The position numbers were made by a program, and so were the translations under genes. Positions 17,269 to 25,766 of a DNA stretch of 64,000 nucleotides are shown here, piece after piece. Within the stretch, counting starts at the first letter, position 1, and each line of letters begins with the position of its first letter. Under the pieces are notes generated by a model. That model worked only from the letters and a program-made list of their open reading frames with translations. It was not told where the DNA came from and made no database searches. This DNA is from Fodinibacter sp963834965 (GTDB lineage Bacteria; Actinomycetota; Actinomycetes; Actinomycetales; Dermatophilaceae). The DNA lies in NCBI GenBank assembly GCA_963834965.1, contig CAWIEI010000035.1:186001-250000 (forward strand), in the 5' to 3' direction.

Positions 17269-18210
17269 TCAGCGGCTCGCGGGGACGCCCAGCGCCTCGT
17301 GGGCGGCATCCACCACTTCGGGCACGCTGATGGCCAGCAGCCGCTCGTCGGGTTCGGCGCCGTGCGGGTCACCGGGGCGCAGGCCGGTTCCGTGCCAGAG
17401 CGGCAGGTGCAGGTGCGGGTCGATGCGCGGGCCCCAGAGAGCCGGCGCGATCGGCCCGAAGAGAGTGACCGACGGCGTGCCGAAGGCCGTCGCGACGTGC
17501 GCCACCCCGGTGTCACCGCTCAGCAGCAGGGATGCCGTGCCGACCAGGAGGCCCAGCGCCGGCAGGTCGAGGTGACCACAGTGGTCCTGGACGTCAGGGG
17601 CGGAGGCGGCCACCCGGGCGCAGAGGTCGGCCTCGGCAGGGGTGCCGGTCACCACCACCCGTCGGCCCTCGGCAGCGAGGGTCGCCGCGACCTCCCCCCA
17701 CCGCTGCGCCGGCCAGCGGCGCGACCCGGAGGCCGCGCCGGGGTGCACCACCACGTGCTCACCTCTCGCGCCCGACGCCGGCAGCCGTAAGTCGTCGACC
17801 TCGGCGGCACCACCGACCGACTGCGACAACCGGATCCAGCGGTCGACCTCGTGCTCGTCATCTCGCCACGCCGGGCCGTCGTCGAAGCCGACCTCGGGAC
17901 ATGCGAACCCGACCAGCTGGCTCGGTCGCAGCCGCTCCACCAGCTGGTGGCTGGCCGGGCCGCGCCCGTGCAGGTTGACGGCCATCTCCGGTGAACCGGC
18001 CCGGGCCACGAGCCCGGCGCCGTCGTCGAGGTTCCGCACCTCGACGACGGCGTCGACGACACCCAGCGACCGCAGCCAGCCGCCCAGTGCAGCGGGTGCC
18101 GCGAGCACAAGCCGTGCCCCCGGCCACGCCCGGCGCAGGCCCCGCAGGGCGGGTACGGCGGTGAGCAGGTCCCCGAGCCCGAGGGCCCGCAGGACCAGCG
18201 CGTCGGTCAC
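17269..18210 (-). CDS. GT9 heptosyltransferase-like glycosyltransferase (last gene of heptose operon)
   Basis: 313-residue GT9 protein, the family of LPS heptosyltransferases (WaaC/WaaF). The start VTDALVLRALGLGDLLTAVP is the usual N-terminal strand; the C-terminal half has VVHPGAASGSRRWPAQRW and LLSGDTGVAHVATAFGTPSV, which line the donor site. No membrane segment. GTG 18210 overlaps the stop of the upstream SDR gene (GTGA); the frame is open to 18261. A second GT9 lies in the same operon, so two heptose transfers are plausible. The acceptor cannot be inferred; this lineage has no lipopolysaccharide. Confidence 0.88.
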   Translation of the reverse strand: MTDALVLRALGLGDLLTAVPALRGLRRAWPGARLVLAAPAALGGWLRSLGVVDAVVEVRNLDDGAGLVARAGSPEMAVNLHGRGPASHQLVERLRPSQLVGFACPEVGFDDGPAWRDDEHEVDRWIRLSQSVGGAAEVDDLRLPASGARGEHVVVHPGAASGSRRWPAQRWGEVAATLAAEGRRVVVTGTPAEADLCARVAASAPDVQDHCGHLDLPALGLLVGTASLLLSGDTGVAHVATAFGTPSVTLFGPIAPALWGPRIDPHLHLPLWHGTGLRPGDPHGAEPDERLLAISVPEVVDAAHEALGVPASR

Positions 18211-18926
18211 GGCCAGGACGGCTCGGTGGACGACGCGACGACGAGCTCGCGTACCTCGCACCCGGCCGGCTGCTGCAGCGCCATCAGCACGGTGGCGGCG
18301 ACGTCGTCCGGGTCGTTGAGCGGCGCGTCCGGGCCGGGACGGTACTGCTCGGTGCGACCGTCGAAGAACCGGGTGCGCATCCCGCCCGGGATGAGCAGGG
18401 TGACGCCGACCCGTCCGGCGAGCTCGGTGGCCAGTGCCCGGGTGAACCCGACGACCCCGAACTTGGAGGCGCAGTAGGCGGTGGCGTCACCGACGGCCTT
18501 GAGCCCGAGGGTGGAGGCGACGGTGACGACTCGGCCGTGCCGCTCCTCGAGGTGCGGCAGCGCGGCCCGGATGACCGCCGCGGTACCGAACAGGTTCACC
18601 CGCACCACGCGCTCCCAGTCCTGCGTCGACACCCCGGACAACGGACCGCAGGCGTCGGTGCCCGCGGCGGTCACCACGGCATCCGGGGGGCCCACCTGCT
18701 CGACGAGCCGGCTCACGGCATCCGCCGCGGCGGCCGAGTCGCTCAGGTCGGCGGCGGCGAACGCCAGGGCAGGGTCGTCGGGCGGGCTGAGGTCGATGAC
18801 GGCCGGCGTGCCACCGGCCTTGGTCACGGCGGCCACGACGGCGGCCCCGAGACCGCTCGACCCGCCGGTGACGTAGACGGTGCCGACCTCGGTGTCGGTG
18901 CGCAGCGGTGCGGGGGTGCTGGTCAC
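18207..18926 (-). CDS. SDR oxidoreductase in heptose operon
   Basis: 239-residue classical SDR. YVTGGSSGLGAAVVAAV is the cofactor site, TAAGTDACGPLSG the strand-4 motif, VASTLGLKAVG and TAYCASKFGVVGF the Ser and YxxxK residues. It is not the HldD type (extended SDR), so the 6-epimerase step is not explained by its family. It might oxidise or reduce a sugar nucleotide or a glycan precursor; that is inferred from operon position only. GTG 18926 follows GAGGAGAG and overlaps the hldE stop by four bases. Confidence 0.82.
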   Translation of the reverse strand: MTSTPAPLRTDTEVGTVYVTGGSSGLGAAVVAAVTKAGGTPAVIDLSPPDDPALAFAAADLSDSAAAADAVSRLVEQVGPPDAVVTAAGTDACGPLSGVSTQDWERVVRVNLFGTAAVIRAALPHLEERHGRVVTVASTLGLKAVGDATAYCASKFGVVGFTRALATELAGRVGVTLLIPGGMRTRFFDGRTEQYRPGPDAPLNDPDDVAATVLMALQQPAGCEVRELVVASSTEPSWP

Positions 18927-20359
18927 AGGTTCTCTCCTCGTGAAATGGATTGCAGGACAGCGGTCGTCGACCGCCCGGACTGGTAGGGAAGAAGCACGAC
19001 ACGGCCGCCCCACGAGCGCACCAGGTCTGCCTCGGGCAGGTCGGCGTCCTCGTAGTCGCCGCCCTTGGCCCAGACCTGCGGCCGTAGCGACCGGAGCACC
19101 GCACGCGGGTCGTCCTCGTCGAACGTGACGACGGCGTCGACGCAGGACAGGCCGAGCAGCACCCGGGTGCGGTCCTCCTGCGAGTGCACCGGCCGGCCCG
19201 GGCCCTTGAGCCGGCGGGCCGACGCGTCGGAGTTGAGCAGTACCACGAGGCCGTCGCCGAGCGACCGGGCGGCCTCGAGGGTTGCGACGTGGCCGGCGTG
19301 CAGCACGTCGAAGCAGCCACCGGTTGCGACGAGGACGCCGCCGCGCTGCCGGAGGTCCTGGATGCACTGTGCGGCAGCCGGATCAGTCGGATCGACCACC
19401 GCACTCCGCCCGTCAACGACCGGCGCCGTCACACCGGCCGACGCCGGCTCCGGCGCTGGTGTGGCGGCAGCTCGAGGCGGCCGGATGCCGGACGCCCCTC
19501 CCCCGATGACGAACTCACCGGCGCGCGCCACGGCATCCACCACGGCCTCGCTGGTGGTGCGGCCCCGCGCCAACGACGCAGCCGCCGCGGCCGAGAACCG
19601 GTCACCGGCACCGCAGGTGTCCCCAGACGCCGGTGTCGCCGGCGCGAAGAGCGGCTCGCTCGCCGACGTCGCGACCCAGGCACCACGGTGGCCCCCGGTC
19701 ACGGCAACCGCGCGAACACCCCACTGCTGCAACAGGGCCGAGGCGACAACGTCACCCTCTGCGCCCGGCATCCGGGATCGGGCGCGGGCCTCGTCGAGGT
19801 TCGGGGTCACCAGCGCACAGCCCTCCACCGGGTCCGCACCCCGGGGGTGCGGGTCCCAGACCACCGCCCGACGGCGAGCCCGGGAGGCCAGGGCTTCGCG
19901 GATGCCCGGGTCGGCCGTCGTGCCACCGCCGTAGCAGGAGACCAGCACCACGTCGGCACCGGCGATGGCCGAGGCGGCATCCGCGGTCAGACCGCCCAGG
20001 GGGCGGCCCGGACCCCCGGTGTCGATGCGGGCGATCGACTGCCCGCCGGCGCGCAGCCTGGTCTTGACCCGGGTGGCACCCTCGTGACCCAGCGGGAGCA
20101 CCCGCACCCCGGCATCCGCGAGCAGGTCGAGCAGCTCGCGACCCTCGTCGTCGTCGGCGACCGGCGCCACGAGCGTGACGTCGACGCCGTCGCGGGTCGC
20201 CAGCAGGGCCGTGAGGCCGGCGCCGCCGGGGCGCGCCGCAACCGTGTCGACATCGACGACCGGCGCGGGCGCGTCGGGGCAGACCCGGTCGACGTGTCCG
20301 TGCACGTCGCGGTCGAGCAGGCAGTCGCCGACGACGACGACCTGGCGCCGGGCGCTCAC
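18923..20359 (-). CDS. hldE: Bifunctional heptose-7-phosphate kinase / heptose-1-phosphate adenylyltransferase
   Basis: 478 residues in the two-domain HldE arrangement. The N-terminal PfkB kinase (about 1-310) opens VVVVGDCLLDRDVHGHVDRV and carries the PfkB signature SGDTCGAGDRFSAAAAAS; the C-terminal nucleotidyltransferase (about 340-478) has ATGGCFDVLHAGHVATLEAA, the GxFDxxHxGH ATP site. Known HldE makes heptose-1,7-bisphosphate and later ADP-heptose in the cytosol. Both active sites look intact. GTG 20359 overlaps the upstream stop. In actinobacteria ADP-heptose enzymes are known from antibiotic pathways (septacidin, hygromycin B), but the glycosyltransferases around it point to a glycan here. 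Confidence 0.92.
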   Translation of the reverse strand: MSARRQVVVVGDCLLDRDVHGHVDRVCPDAPAPVVDVDTVAARPGGAGLTALLATRDGVDVTLVAPVADDDEGRELLDLLADAGVRVLPLGHEGATRVKTRLRAGGQSIARIDTGGPGRPLGGLTADAASAIAGADVVLVSCYGGGTTADPGIREALASRARRRAVVWDPHPRGADPVEGCALVTPNLDEARARSRMPGAEGDVVASALLQQWGVRAVAVTGGHRGAWVATSASEPLFAPATPASGDTCGAGDRFSAAAAASLARGRTTSEAVVDAVARAGEFVIGGGASGIRPPRAAATPAPEPASAGVTAPVVDGRSAVVDPTDPAAAQCIQDLRQRGGVLVATGGCFDVLHAGHVATLEAARSLGDGLVVLLNSDASARRLKGPGRPVHSQEDRTRVLLGLSCVDAVVTFDEDDPRAVLRSLRPQVWAKGGDYEDADLPEADLVRSWGGRVVLLPYQSGRSTTAVLQSISRGENL

Positions 20360-22179
20360 GAGGCCTGCCGGCAGACCGGGCCGGCCTGCATCAGGCCACG
20401 GCGCTCGAGGGCCGCGTCGAGGGCGGCGCAGACGGCGTGGATCGCGACGAGCTGCACCTCCTGCACCGCGGCAGTGCTCGGGGCGTCGACCACGAGCGCC
20501 TCGTCGGCGATCGCGGCCAGCGGGTTGGGGCCCGGGCCGGTCAGCGCCCACACCTGCATCCCCACGTCGAGCCCGCGCTTGGCGGCGTGCAGCACGTTGC
20601 TGCTGGTGCCGCTGGTCGACAGCAGCACCAGCACGTCGCCCGGGCGGCCGTGCGCCTCGACCTGCCGGGCGAACACCTCGTCGGGCCCGTAGTCGTTGAG
20701 GATCGCGGTGAGGCTCGAGGTCTCGGCGCACAGCGCGATGGCCGACAACGGCCGGCGGTCGGTGCACCACCGCCCCACCAGCTCGGCGGTGAGGTGCTGG
20801 GCCTCGGCCGCGCTGCCCCCGTTGCCGGCCGCGAGGAGGCGGCCGCCCCCGACGAGCGTGGTCGCCAGCCGCTCACCCCACGCGCGGATGACGTCACCCT
20901 GGCGCACGAGCGAGCGCAGGCCGCCGTCGAGCTCGGACGCGTGCTCGTCGAGCCACGAGCCGGGCCGGGATGCCGGGAAGCCCACCCCGCGGGCCACGGC
21001 GTCGAGCACCTCCTCGGTCTGGGCGGCGACCACCGACCAGTCGAACCGCTCGACCGCCCGGGCGCGCGCCCGCCGCCCCATCGCCTCGGCCGCGCCGGGG
21101 TCGTCGAGCAGGCCGCGCACGGCCGCCACCAGGGCGGGCACGTCGCGCGGCGGCACCAGCCGGCCGGTGCGACCGTCGTCGACGGAGTCGAGCAGCCCGC
21201 CGACGGCGGTGCCCACCAGGGGCCGGCCGCACGCGGCCGCCTCGAGCGGGGTGATGCCGAACGGCTCGTACCAGGGCACTGCGAGCACCACGTCGGCCGA
21301 GCGGTAGAAGGCCGGCAGGTCGGCGTGCGGCAGCTGCCCGGTGAGCACCAGCCGGTCGTTGACGCCCAGCTCGGCGGCCAGCGCGCGCAGCCGCCGGGCC
21401 TCCGGATCGTCGGGGAGCTGCTCGGCCGGGGGGCCGCCGACGACGACGAGCTCGGCGTCGGGGAGGTCGACGAGGGCGCGCACGGCGAGGTCGAACCCCT
21501 TGCGCTCGACCAGCCGGCCGACCACGAGCAGCCGGACCCGCCCGGTGTGCGGCAGCGCCTCGGGTCCGGGGCCGGAGGGCGTGAAGTGGGCGGTGTCGAC
21601 ACCGCAGGGCACCACCCGCACGTGGTCGGTGGGTACGCCCATCCGGCCCAGCTCGCTCACCTCGTCGGTGCAGGTGGCGACGACCACGTCGGCCTCGGCC
21701 GCCACCCGGTGCTCGAGCGCGAGACGGTCGGCGGGGCTGGTGTCGGCCTCGCGCTGGTGGCGCCGCTTGACGCTGCCCAGGGCGTGGAAGGTCTGGGCCA
21801 CCGGCACCCCGCGTCGGCGGCCGGCGCGCAGTGCGGCCAGGCCCGACATCCAGAAGTGCGCGTGCACCACCTGCGGGTCCCCGCGGTGGGCCCAGTCCTG
21901 CGCCATCCAGTCAGCGAAGTCGTCCATGTGCGGGAGCAGCTCGTCCTTGGGCAGCCGCTGCGGCGGCCCCGCCGGCACGTGCACGACCGTGACGCCGGTG
22001 CCGGCAGGCACTCGCTCGGGCAGCTCGGGGTCGTCGCGCCTGGTGTAGACGTCGACCTCGTGGCCCAGCCGGGCCAGGCCGAGCGCGAGCTCGGCGACGT
22101 GCACGTTCTGCCCCCCGGCATCCGCCTCGCCGAGGGCGGCGAGCGGGCTGGCGTGTTCGGACACCATGGCGATCTTCAC
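20356..22179 (-). CDS. Fusion: GT4 glycosyltransferase + GmhA-type phosphoheptose isomerase
   Basis: 607 residues. About 1-400 is a GT4/GT-B glycosyltransferase: EADAGGQNVHVAELALGLAR as in MshA or sucrose-synthase-like enzymes, VVGRLVERKGFDLAVRAL and VPWYEPFGITPLEAAACGRP (donor-site ExxxxG-type block). About 425-600 is a SIS-fold GmhA: AAGNGGSAAEAQHLTAELVG (about 450), ALCAETSSLTAILNDYG and LLSTSGTSSN. GmhA converts sedoheptulose-7-phosphate to D-glycero-D-manno-heptose-7-phosphate, the first pathway step. The frame is continuous with no internal Shine-Dalgarno noticed. GTG 22179 follows AAGGAGG and overlaps the upstream stop. Confidence 0.88.
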   Translation of the reverse strand: MKIAMVSEHASPLAALGEADAGGQNVHVAELALGLARLGHEVDVYTRRDDPELPERVPAGTGVTVVHVPAGPPQRLPKDELLPHMDDFADWMAQDWAHRGDPQVVHAHFWMSGLAALRAGRRRGVPVAQTFHALGSVKRRHQREADTSPADRLALEHRVAAEADVVVATCTDEVSELGRMGVPTDHVRVVPCGVDTAHFTPSGPGPEALPHTGRVRLLVVGRLVERKGFDLAVRALVDLPDAELVVVGGPPAEQLPDDPEARRLRALAAELGVNDRLVLTGQLPHADLPAFYRSADVVLAVPWYEPFGITPLEAAACGRPLVGTAVGGLLDSVDDGRTGRLVPPRDVPALVAAVRGLLDDPGAAEAMGRRARARAVERFDWSVVAAQTEEVLDAVARGVGFPASRPGSWLDEHASELDGGLRSLVRQGDVIRAWGERLATTLVGGGRLLAAGNGGSAAEAQHLTAELVGRWCTDRRPLSAIALCAETSSLTAILNDYGPDEVFARQVEAHGRPGDVLVLLSTSGTSSNVLHAAKRGLDVGMQVWALTGPGPNPLAAIADEALVVDAPSTAAVQEVQLVAIHAVCAALDAALERRGLMQAGPVCRQAS

Positions 22180-23159
22180 GGTGACACCTCCTTGAGGATG
22201 CGGTCCCACTCGAGGAGGAACCTGGAGAGCGAGAAGCGATCGAGTGCATGGGCGCGCGCCACGCGGCCGCGGGCCCGGGCGTCGTCGGGGTCGGCCAGCA
22301 GGTGGCGGGCGGTGGCCCGCAGCCGCACCAGGTCGTTGGTGACCAGCCCTGCCTCGGGTGGCACCGCCTCGGGCGCCTCGGTCGTCGACAGGGCGAGCAC
22401 CGGCATCCCGAGCAGCATCGCCTCGATGAGCGACAGGCCCAGGCTGGTCCAGCGGTAGGGGTGGAGGTAGACGCGGTGCCGCGCCAGGGCGTCGTGCAGC
22501 TCGGCCTGCGAGACGTCGTGGCACCGGCTGCGGTCGAGCCCGGGCAGCCCCTGCTGCTCGGCCACGGCGCCCAGCTGGTCGCTCGCCATCCCGTAGACGT
22601 GCACCGGCAGGCAGTGCGCCATGCCGAGCACGATGTCGCTGCCGGCCACCCGCCACCGGCGCACCGGCTCGTTGACGCTGACGGCCAGAGACGCGTCCTC
22701 GCCCGTGTAGCGCGGGCCAGGGTCGGGGATGCCGTGCTCGACCACCGTCGTCGGGTGGTCGCCGCAGTCCCACGCCATGGAGTTGAAGGCGGTGACGTGG
22801 GCGACGAGCACGTCGCGCAGCCGCGGGTCGCTGAGCACCGGGTGCTCGCTGCGCACCGCGTGCTCGGTGGGCGCGTTGTGCTCGAGGTAGACGACGGGCA
22901 GGTCAGCGCCGATTCGGCGGCCGGTCCACCGCTCGACGAGGTCGACCTCGTGGGGCCGCTGGAGCACCACGACGTCGATCTCCTCGTCGCGCAGCTGCTC
23001 GGGAGTGACCTCGCTGGCGGTGCCGGGCCAGTCCCAGGTGCGGGCACGGCCCCGGCCGTCGGGGCCGCGGCCGGGCAGCACCGGCAGGAGGTAGTCGTGC
23101 GACCCCTGCAGGAAGGAGTTGAGGTAGGAGCCGTGCACGTGCCAGATGAGCACCTTCAT
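22176..23159 (-). CDS. Glycosyltransferase (GT-B fold, GT4-like)
   Basis: 327 residues, opening MKVLIWHVHGSYLNSFLQGS, a GT-B N-terminal strand followed by a HGS motif that often binds a nucleotide sugar or acceptor. The C-terminal half has VYLHPYRWTSLGLSLIEAML and MPVLALSTTEAPEAVP, matching the GT4 donor-binding helix. An N-terminal block VVVLQRPHEVDLVERWTGRR and FNSMAWDCGDHPTTVVEHG follow the pattern of actinobacterial cell-surface glycosyltransferases. ATG 23159 overlaps the upstream stop as ATGA. Donor and acceptor are unknown. Confidence 0.82.
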   Translation of the reverse strand: MKVLIWHVHGSYLNSFLQGSHDYLLPVLPGRGPDGRGRARTWDWPGTASEVTPEQLRDEEIDVVVLQRPHEVDLVERWTGRRIGADLPVVYLEHNAPTEHAVRSEHPVLSDPRLRDVLVAHVTAFNSMAWDCGDHPTTVVEHGIPDPGPRYTGEDASLAVSVNEPVRRWRVAGSDIVLGMAHCLPVHVYGMASDQLGAVAEQQGLPGLDRSRCHDVSQAELHDALARHRVYLHPYRWTSLGLSLIEAMLLGMPVLALSTTEAPEAVPPEAGLVTNDLVRLRATARHLLADPDDARARGRVARAHALDRFSLSRFLLEWDRILKEVSP

Positions 23160-24238
23160 GACGCGCCTCCCGCCGGCACCGGCTGTCCGCGGTGCGCGGC
23201 CTTCGGGGGTGACCCGGCCAGGGTGCGCACGGCCGCCACCACCTGCGTGGCGGGCACGTCGGTGCACGGATGGCCGGGCACGGGGCAGGCGCGTGCGCGA
23301 GTGAGGGCGCAGGCCGCCCGCTGGTCGCCGAGCACGACGGTGGGCACGCCCCAGGGGCGCCACCGCTCGAGCGGCACGACCGGGGCGAAGAGGCTGACCA
23401 CCGGGGTGCCCACCGCGGCCGCGAGGTGCGCGGGGCCGGTGTTGCCGACGACGACGGCGGACGCCCCGGAGAGCACCCCGGCCAGCTCGCGCAGCGTCGT
23501 GCGGCCGGTCAGGTCGACCCCGCCCGGTGGGGTGACGGCCCGGCCGACGGCCCGGTCGTCGGGGCCTCCGGTGACGACGACCTGCCAGCCCTCGCCGGCG
23601 AGGGCCTCGGCGTAGCGCGTCGCCCGCTCGCCCCCGATGCCGCGGGCGGGCACCGACGCGGTGGGGTGCACCACGACGTACTGGCTGCCGAGCCCGCTCG
23701 GGGGACCGGGCTGGGTCACCGCGAGGCGGTCGTCACCGGTGCTCGGGTGCCCGGCCGCCGCGACGACCGCCTGCATCGCCTCCACCTCGTGACCGCCGCC
23801 GAACCCGGGGTCGTCGCCGTCCGGCATCCGGTGGTGGCGCACGTCGAGCAGCGCGCCCGGATAGGTGTCGCTGGTGCCGACCACGGTCGGCACGCCCGCC
23901 CACGTGGCGAGCAGCGCCATCGGCAGGGGGCTCTGGTGGAAAGAGGTGAGCACGACGACCTCGTCGTACTGCTCGGTGCGCAGCCGGGCGAGCAGCTCGT
24001 CGAGCACCGTCGGGTCGTGTGGCGCGGCATCGTCGCGCATCCACGGCACGTCGGCGATCAGTACCTCGTCGATGCCGGGGAGCAGCGCGGCAGCGGCGGC
24101 CCCGCTCGGCGAGACGAGGAGGTGCAGCACGTCGATGTCGGCCTTGAGCTGCCGCAGGGCGGGACCGGCGAGCAGCACGTCACCCTCGCTGTCGAGGCGC
24201 ACGGCGAGCGCCTTCACCTCACGCCCCCGGTCAGCCAC
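23156..24238 (-). CDS. GT9 heptosyltransferase-like glycosyltransferase
   Basis: 360 residues of the GT9 family. ALAVRLDSEGDVLLAGPALR is the N-terminal signature (RLDxxGDxL), VVVHPTASVPARGIGGER and VVGNTGPAHLAAAVGTPVVS are the C-terminal donor-site blocks. A CALTRARACPVPGHPC segment near the C-terminus is common in heptosyltransferase relatives. GTG 24238 gives an 8-bp overlap with the upstream fusion gene; a GTG at 24217 (VKALAVRL) is an alternative start. Together with the GT9 at 17269 it suggests at least two heptose or heptose-like residues are added. Predicted cytosolic, peripheral to the membrane. Confidence 0.87.
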   Translation of the reverse strand: MADRGREVKALAVRLDSEGDVLLAGPALRQLKADIDVLHLLVSPSGAAAAALLPGIDEVLIADVPWMRDDAAPHDPTVLDELLARLRTEQYDEVVVLTSFHQSPLPMALLATWAGVPTVVGTSDTYPGALLDVRHHRMPDGDDPGFGGGHEVEAMQAVVAAAGHPSTGDDRLAVTQPGPPSGLGSQYVVVHPTASVPARGIGGERATRYAEALAGEGWQVVVTGGPDDRAVGRAVTPPGGVDLTGRTTLRELAGVLSGASAVVVGNTGPAHLAAAVGTPVVSLFAPVVPLERWRPWGVPTVVLGDQRAACALTRARACPVPGHPCTDVPATQVVAAVRTLAGSPPKAAHRGQPVPAGGAS

Positions 24239-25766
24239 GGTGCCACCCGAGCACGATGTCGACGGCGCCGGCGAGGTCGGGGGCGACCACCGGCGCGGCC
24301 GCGACCTCTTCGGCGCGGGTCACCGGGGTGGGCACGAGCACCGAGCGCGCGCCCGCCGCCCGGGCTGCCTCGGCGTCGGCGCCGATGTCGCCGATGACGA
24401 CGCACTCCTCGGGCCGCACCCCCAGGCGTCGGGCGGCGGAGTGCACCATGCCGGGCCGTGGCTTGCGGCACTCGCAGCCCTCGTCGGGCCCGTGCGGGCA
24501 GACCTGCCAAGTGCCGAACGGGCCGAGCCGGGCCTCGACCTCGGCGTTGACGGCCTCGACCTGGTCGGTGGTGAGCAGTCCCCGGGCCAGGCCCGACTGG
24601 TTGGTGACCACGCCGACCAGCAGGCCGGTGGCGCGCAGCCGGTCGATCGCTTCGCGGGCGCCGGGCACCGGCTCGACGGCCGCAGGGTCACCGTTGTAGG
24701 GCACGTCGTGCACCAGGGTGCCGTCGCGGTCGAGGAGCACCGCCCGGGGTGCGGTCGGCCACGGGGCGGCGGCGCGGTGGCGCCACCAGCCCCGGCCACG
24801 GTGCCAGACCGCCGCCACCGGCAGCACCGCACTGGTCCACGTCATCGTCACCATCTCCGCGGGCGTGCCCGGGCCCGGCGCCACCCGGCGCCGCACCAGG
24901 TCGGCGACGTGCATCAGGTAGGCAGTGCCGCCCGCGGTCGCGGCCACCCGAGCGGCCGTCGAACGGGCACCGGCCGGGGCAGCGAGTGCGGCCAGCGCCA
25001 GCCCCGCGGTGGCGGCCACGTGGCGCCGGAACAGCCCACGCCCGGCGGCCGCGTGCTCGCGCCAGCGCGGCCCGTGCAGGCGCCGCATCAGGGCGTCGTC
25101 GGCGTTGCCGCGCTGCACGCGCACACTGATGCCGGGGGCGGCCGGGCGCACCGGGTGCTGCACCTCGCGCAGCCCCACCCCGAGCCGCCACCCGGCCTGC
25201 TGCACCCGCAGGGCCAGGTCGGCGTCCTCGCGGTAGGCACGCGGGAAGCGCTCGTCGAAGCCGTCGACGGCCAGCAGCGCCTCACGACGGTAGGCCATGT
25301 CGGCGGTCGCCCAGCGGGCCGACTCCAGGCCCGCCGTCGAGCGCTCCCAGTCGGTCGGGCGACGGTCTGTCGGCAGCGGCACGCGGATGCGACCCTGCGA
25401 CCCCGCCTCGTCGCGCGCGGCCAGGTCGAGGTCCACCCCGAGGGTGCGGGCCCACCCCGCCGGCAGCACGACGTCGTCGTCGAGGAACGCCACCCACGGC
25501 GCTGAGGTCAGCCGCCAGCCCAGGTTGCGGGCAGCCGCCGGCCCACGCCCCCACCCGCGCACCACGCGTAGAGGGAAGGGCCACGTCTCGTCAACCAGCA
25601 GCGGGCCGGGCTCGGGTCGGTCGTCGACCACCACGACCTCGTGCGGCATCGGCCCCTGCTGCGCGGCGAGGCTGTCGAGCAGTACGGGAAGGCTGGGCCG
25701 GCCCAGCGTCGGCACCACGACGGCATACCGGGCGGTCCGGTCGGTGTGGGCGGTGTGGGCCGTCAC
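24231..25766 (-). CDS. Fusion: GT2 glycosyltransferase + GmhB-type heptose-bisphosphate phosphatase
   Basis: 511 residues. About 10-330 is a GT-A family 2 transferase: YAVVVPTLGRPSLPVLLDSL, ARNLGWRLTSAPWVAFLDDD (DxD) and FPRAYREDADLALRVQQAG (ED acid). From about 340 a HAD-IIIA phosphatase follows: AVLLDRDGTLVHD with both catalytic Asp residues, VVTNQSGLARG, and CPHGPDEGCECRKPRPGM, the zinc loop specific to GmhB-type enzymes. GmhB removes the 7-phosphate of heptose-1,7-bisphosphate between the two HldE steps. GTG 25766 overlaps the carbamoyltransferase stop; upstream frame to 26387 is spurious. Loss of an intergenic stop could have made the fusion. Confidence 0.88.
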   Translation of the reverse strand: MTAHTAHTDRTARYAVVVPTLGRPSLPVLLDSLAAQQGPMPHEVVVVDDRPEPGPLLVDETWPFPLRVVRGWGRGPAAARNLGWRLTSAPWVAFLDDDVVLPAGWARTLGVDLDLAARDEAGSQGRIRVPLPTDRRPTDWERSTAGLESARWATADMAYRREALLAVDGFDERFPRAYREDADLALRVQQAGWRLGVGLREVQHPVRPAAPGISVRVQRGNADDALMRRLHGPRWREHAAAGRGLFRRHVAATAGLALAALAAPAGARSTAARVAATAGGTAYLMHVADLVRRRVAPGPGTPAEMVTMTWTSAVLPVAAVWHRGRGWWRHRAAAPWPTAPRAVLLDRDGTLVHDVPYNGDPAAVEPVPGAREAIDRLRATGLLVGVVTNQSGLARGLLTTDQVEAVNAEVEARLGPFGTWQVCPHGPDEGCECRKPRPGMVHSAARRLGVRPEECVVIGDIGADAEAARAAGARSVLVPTPVTRAEEVAAAPVVAPDLAGAVDIVLGWHRG

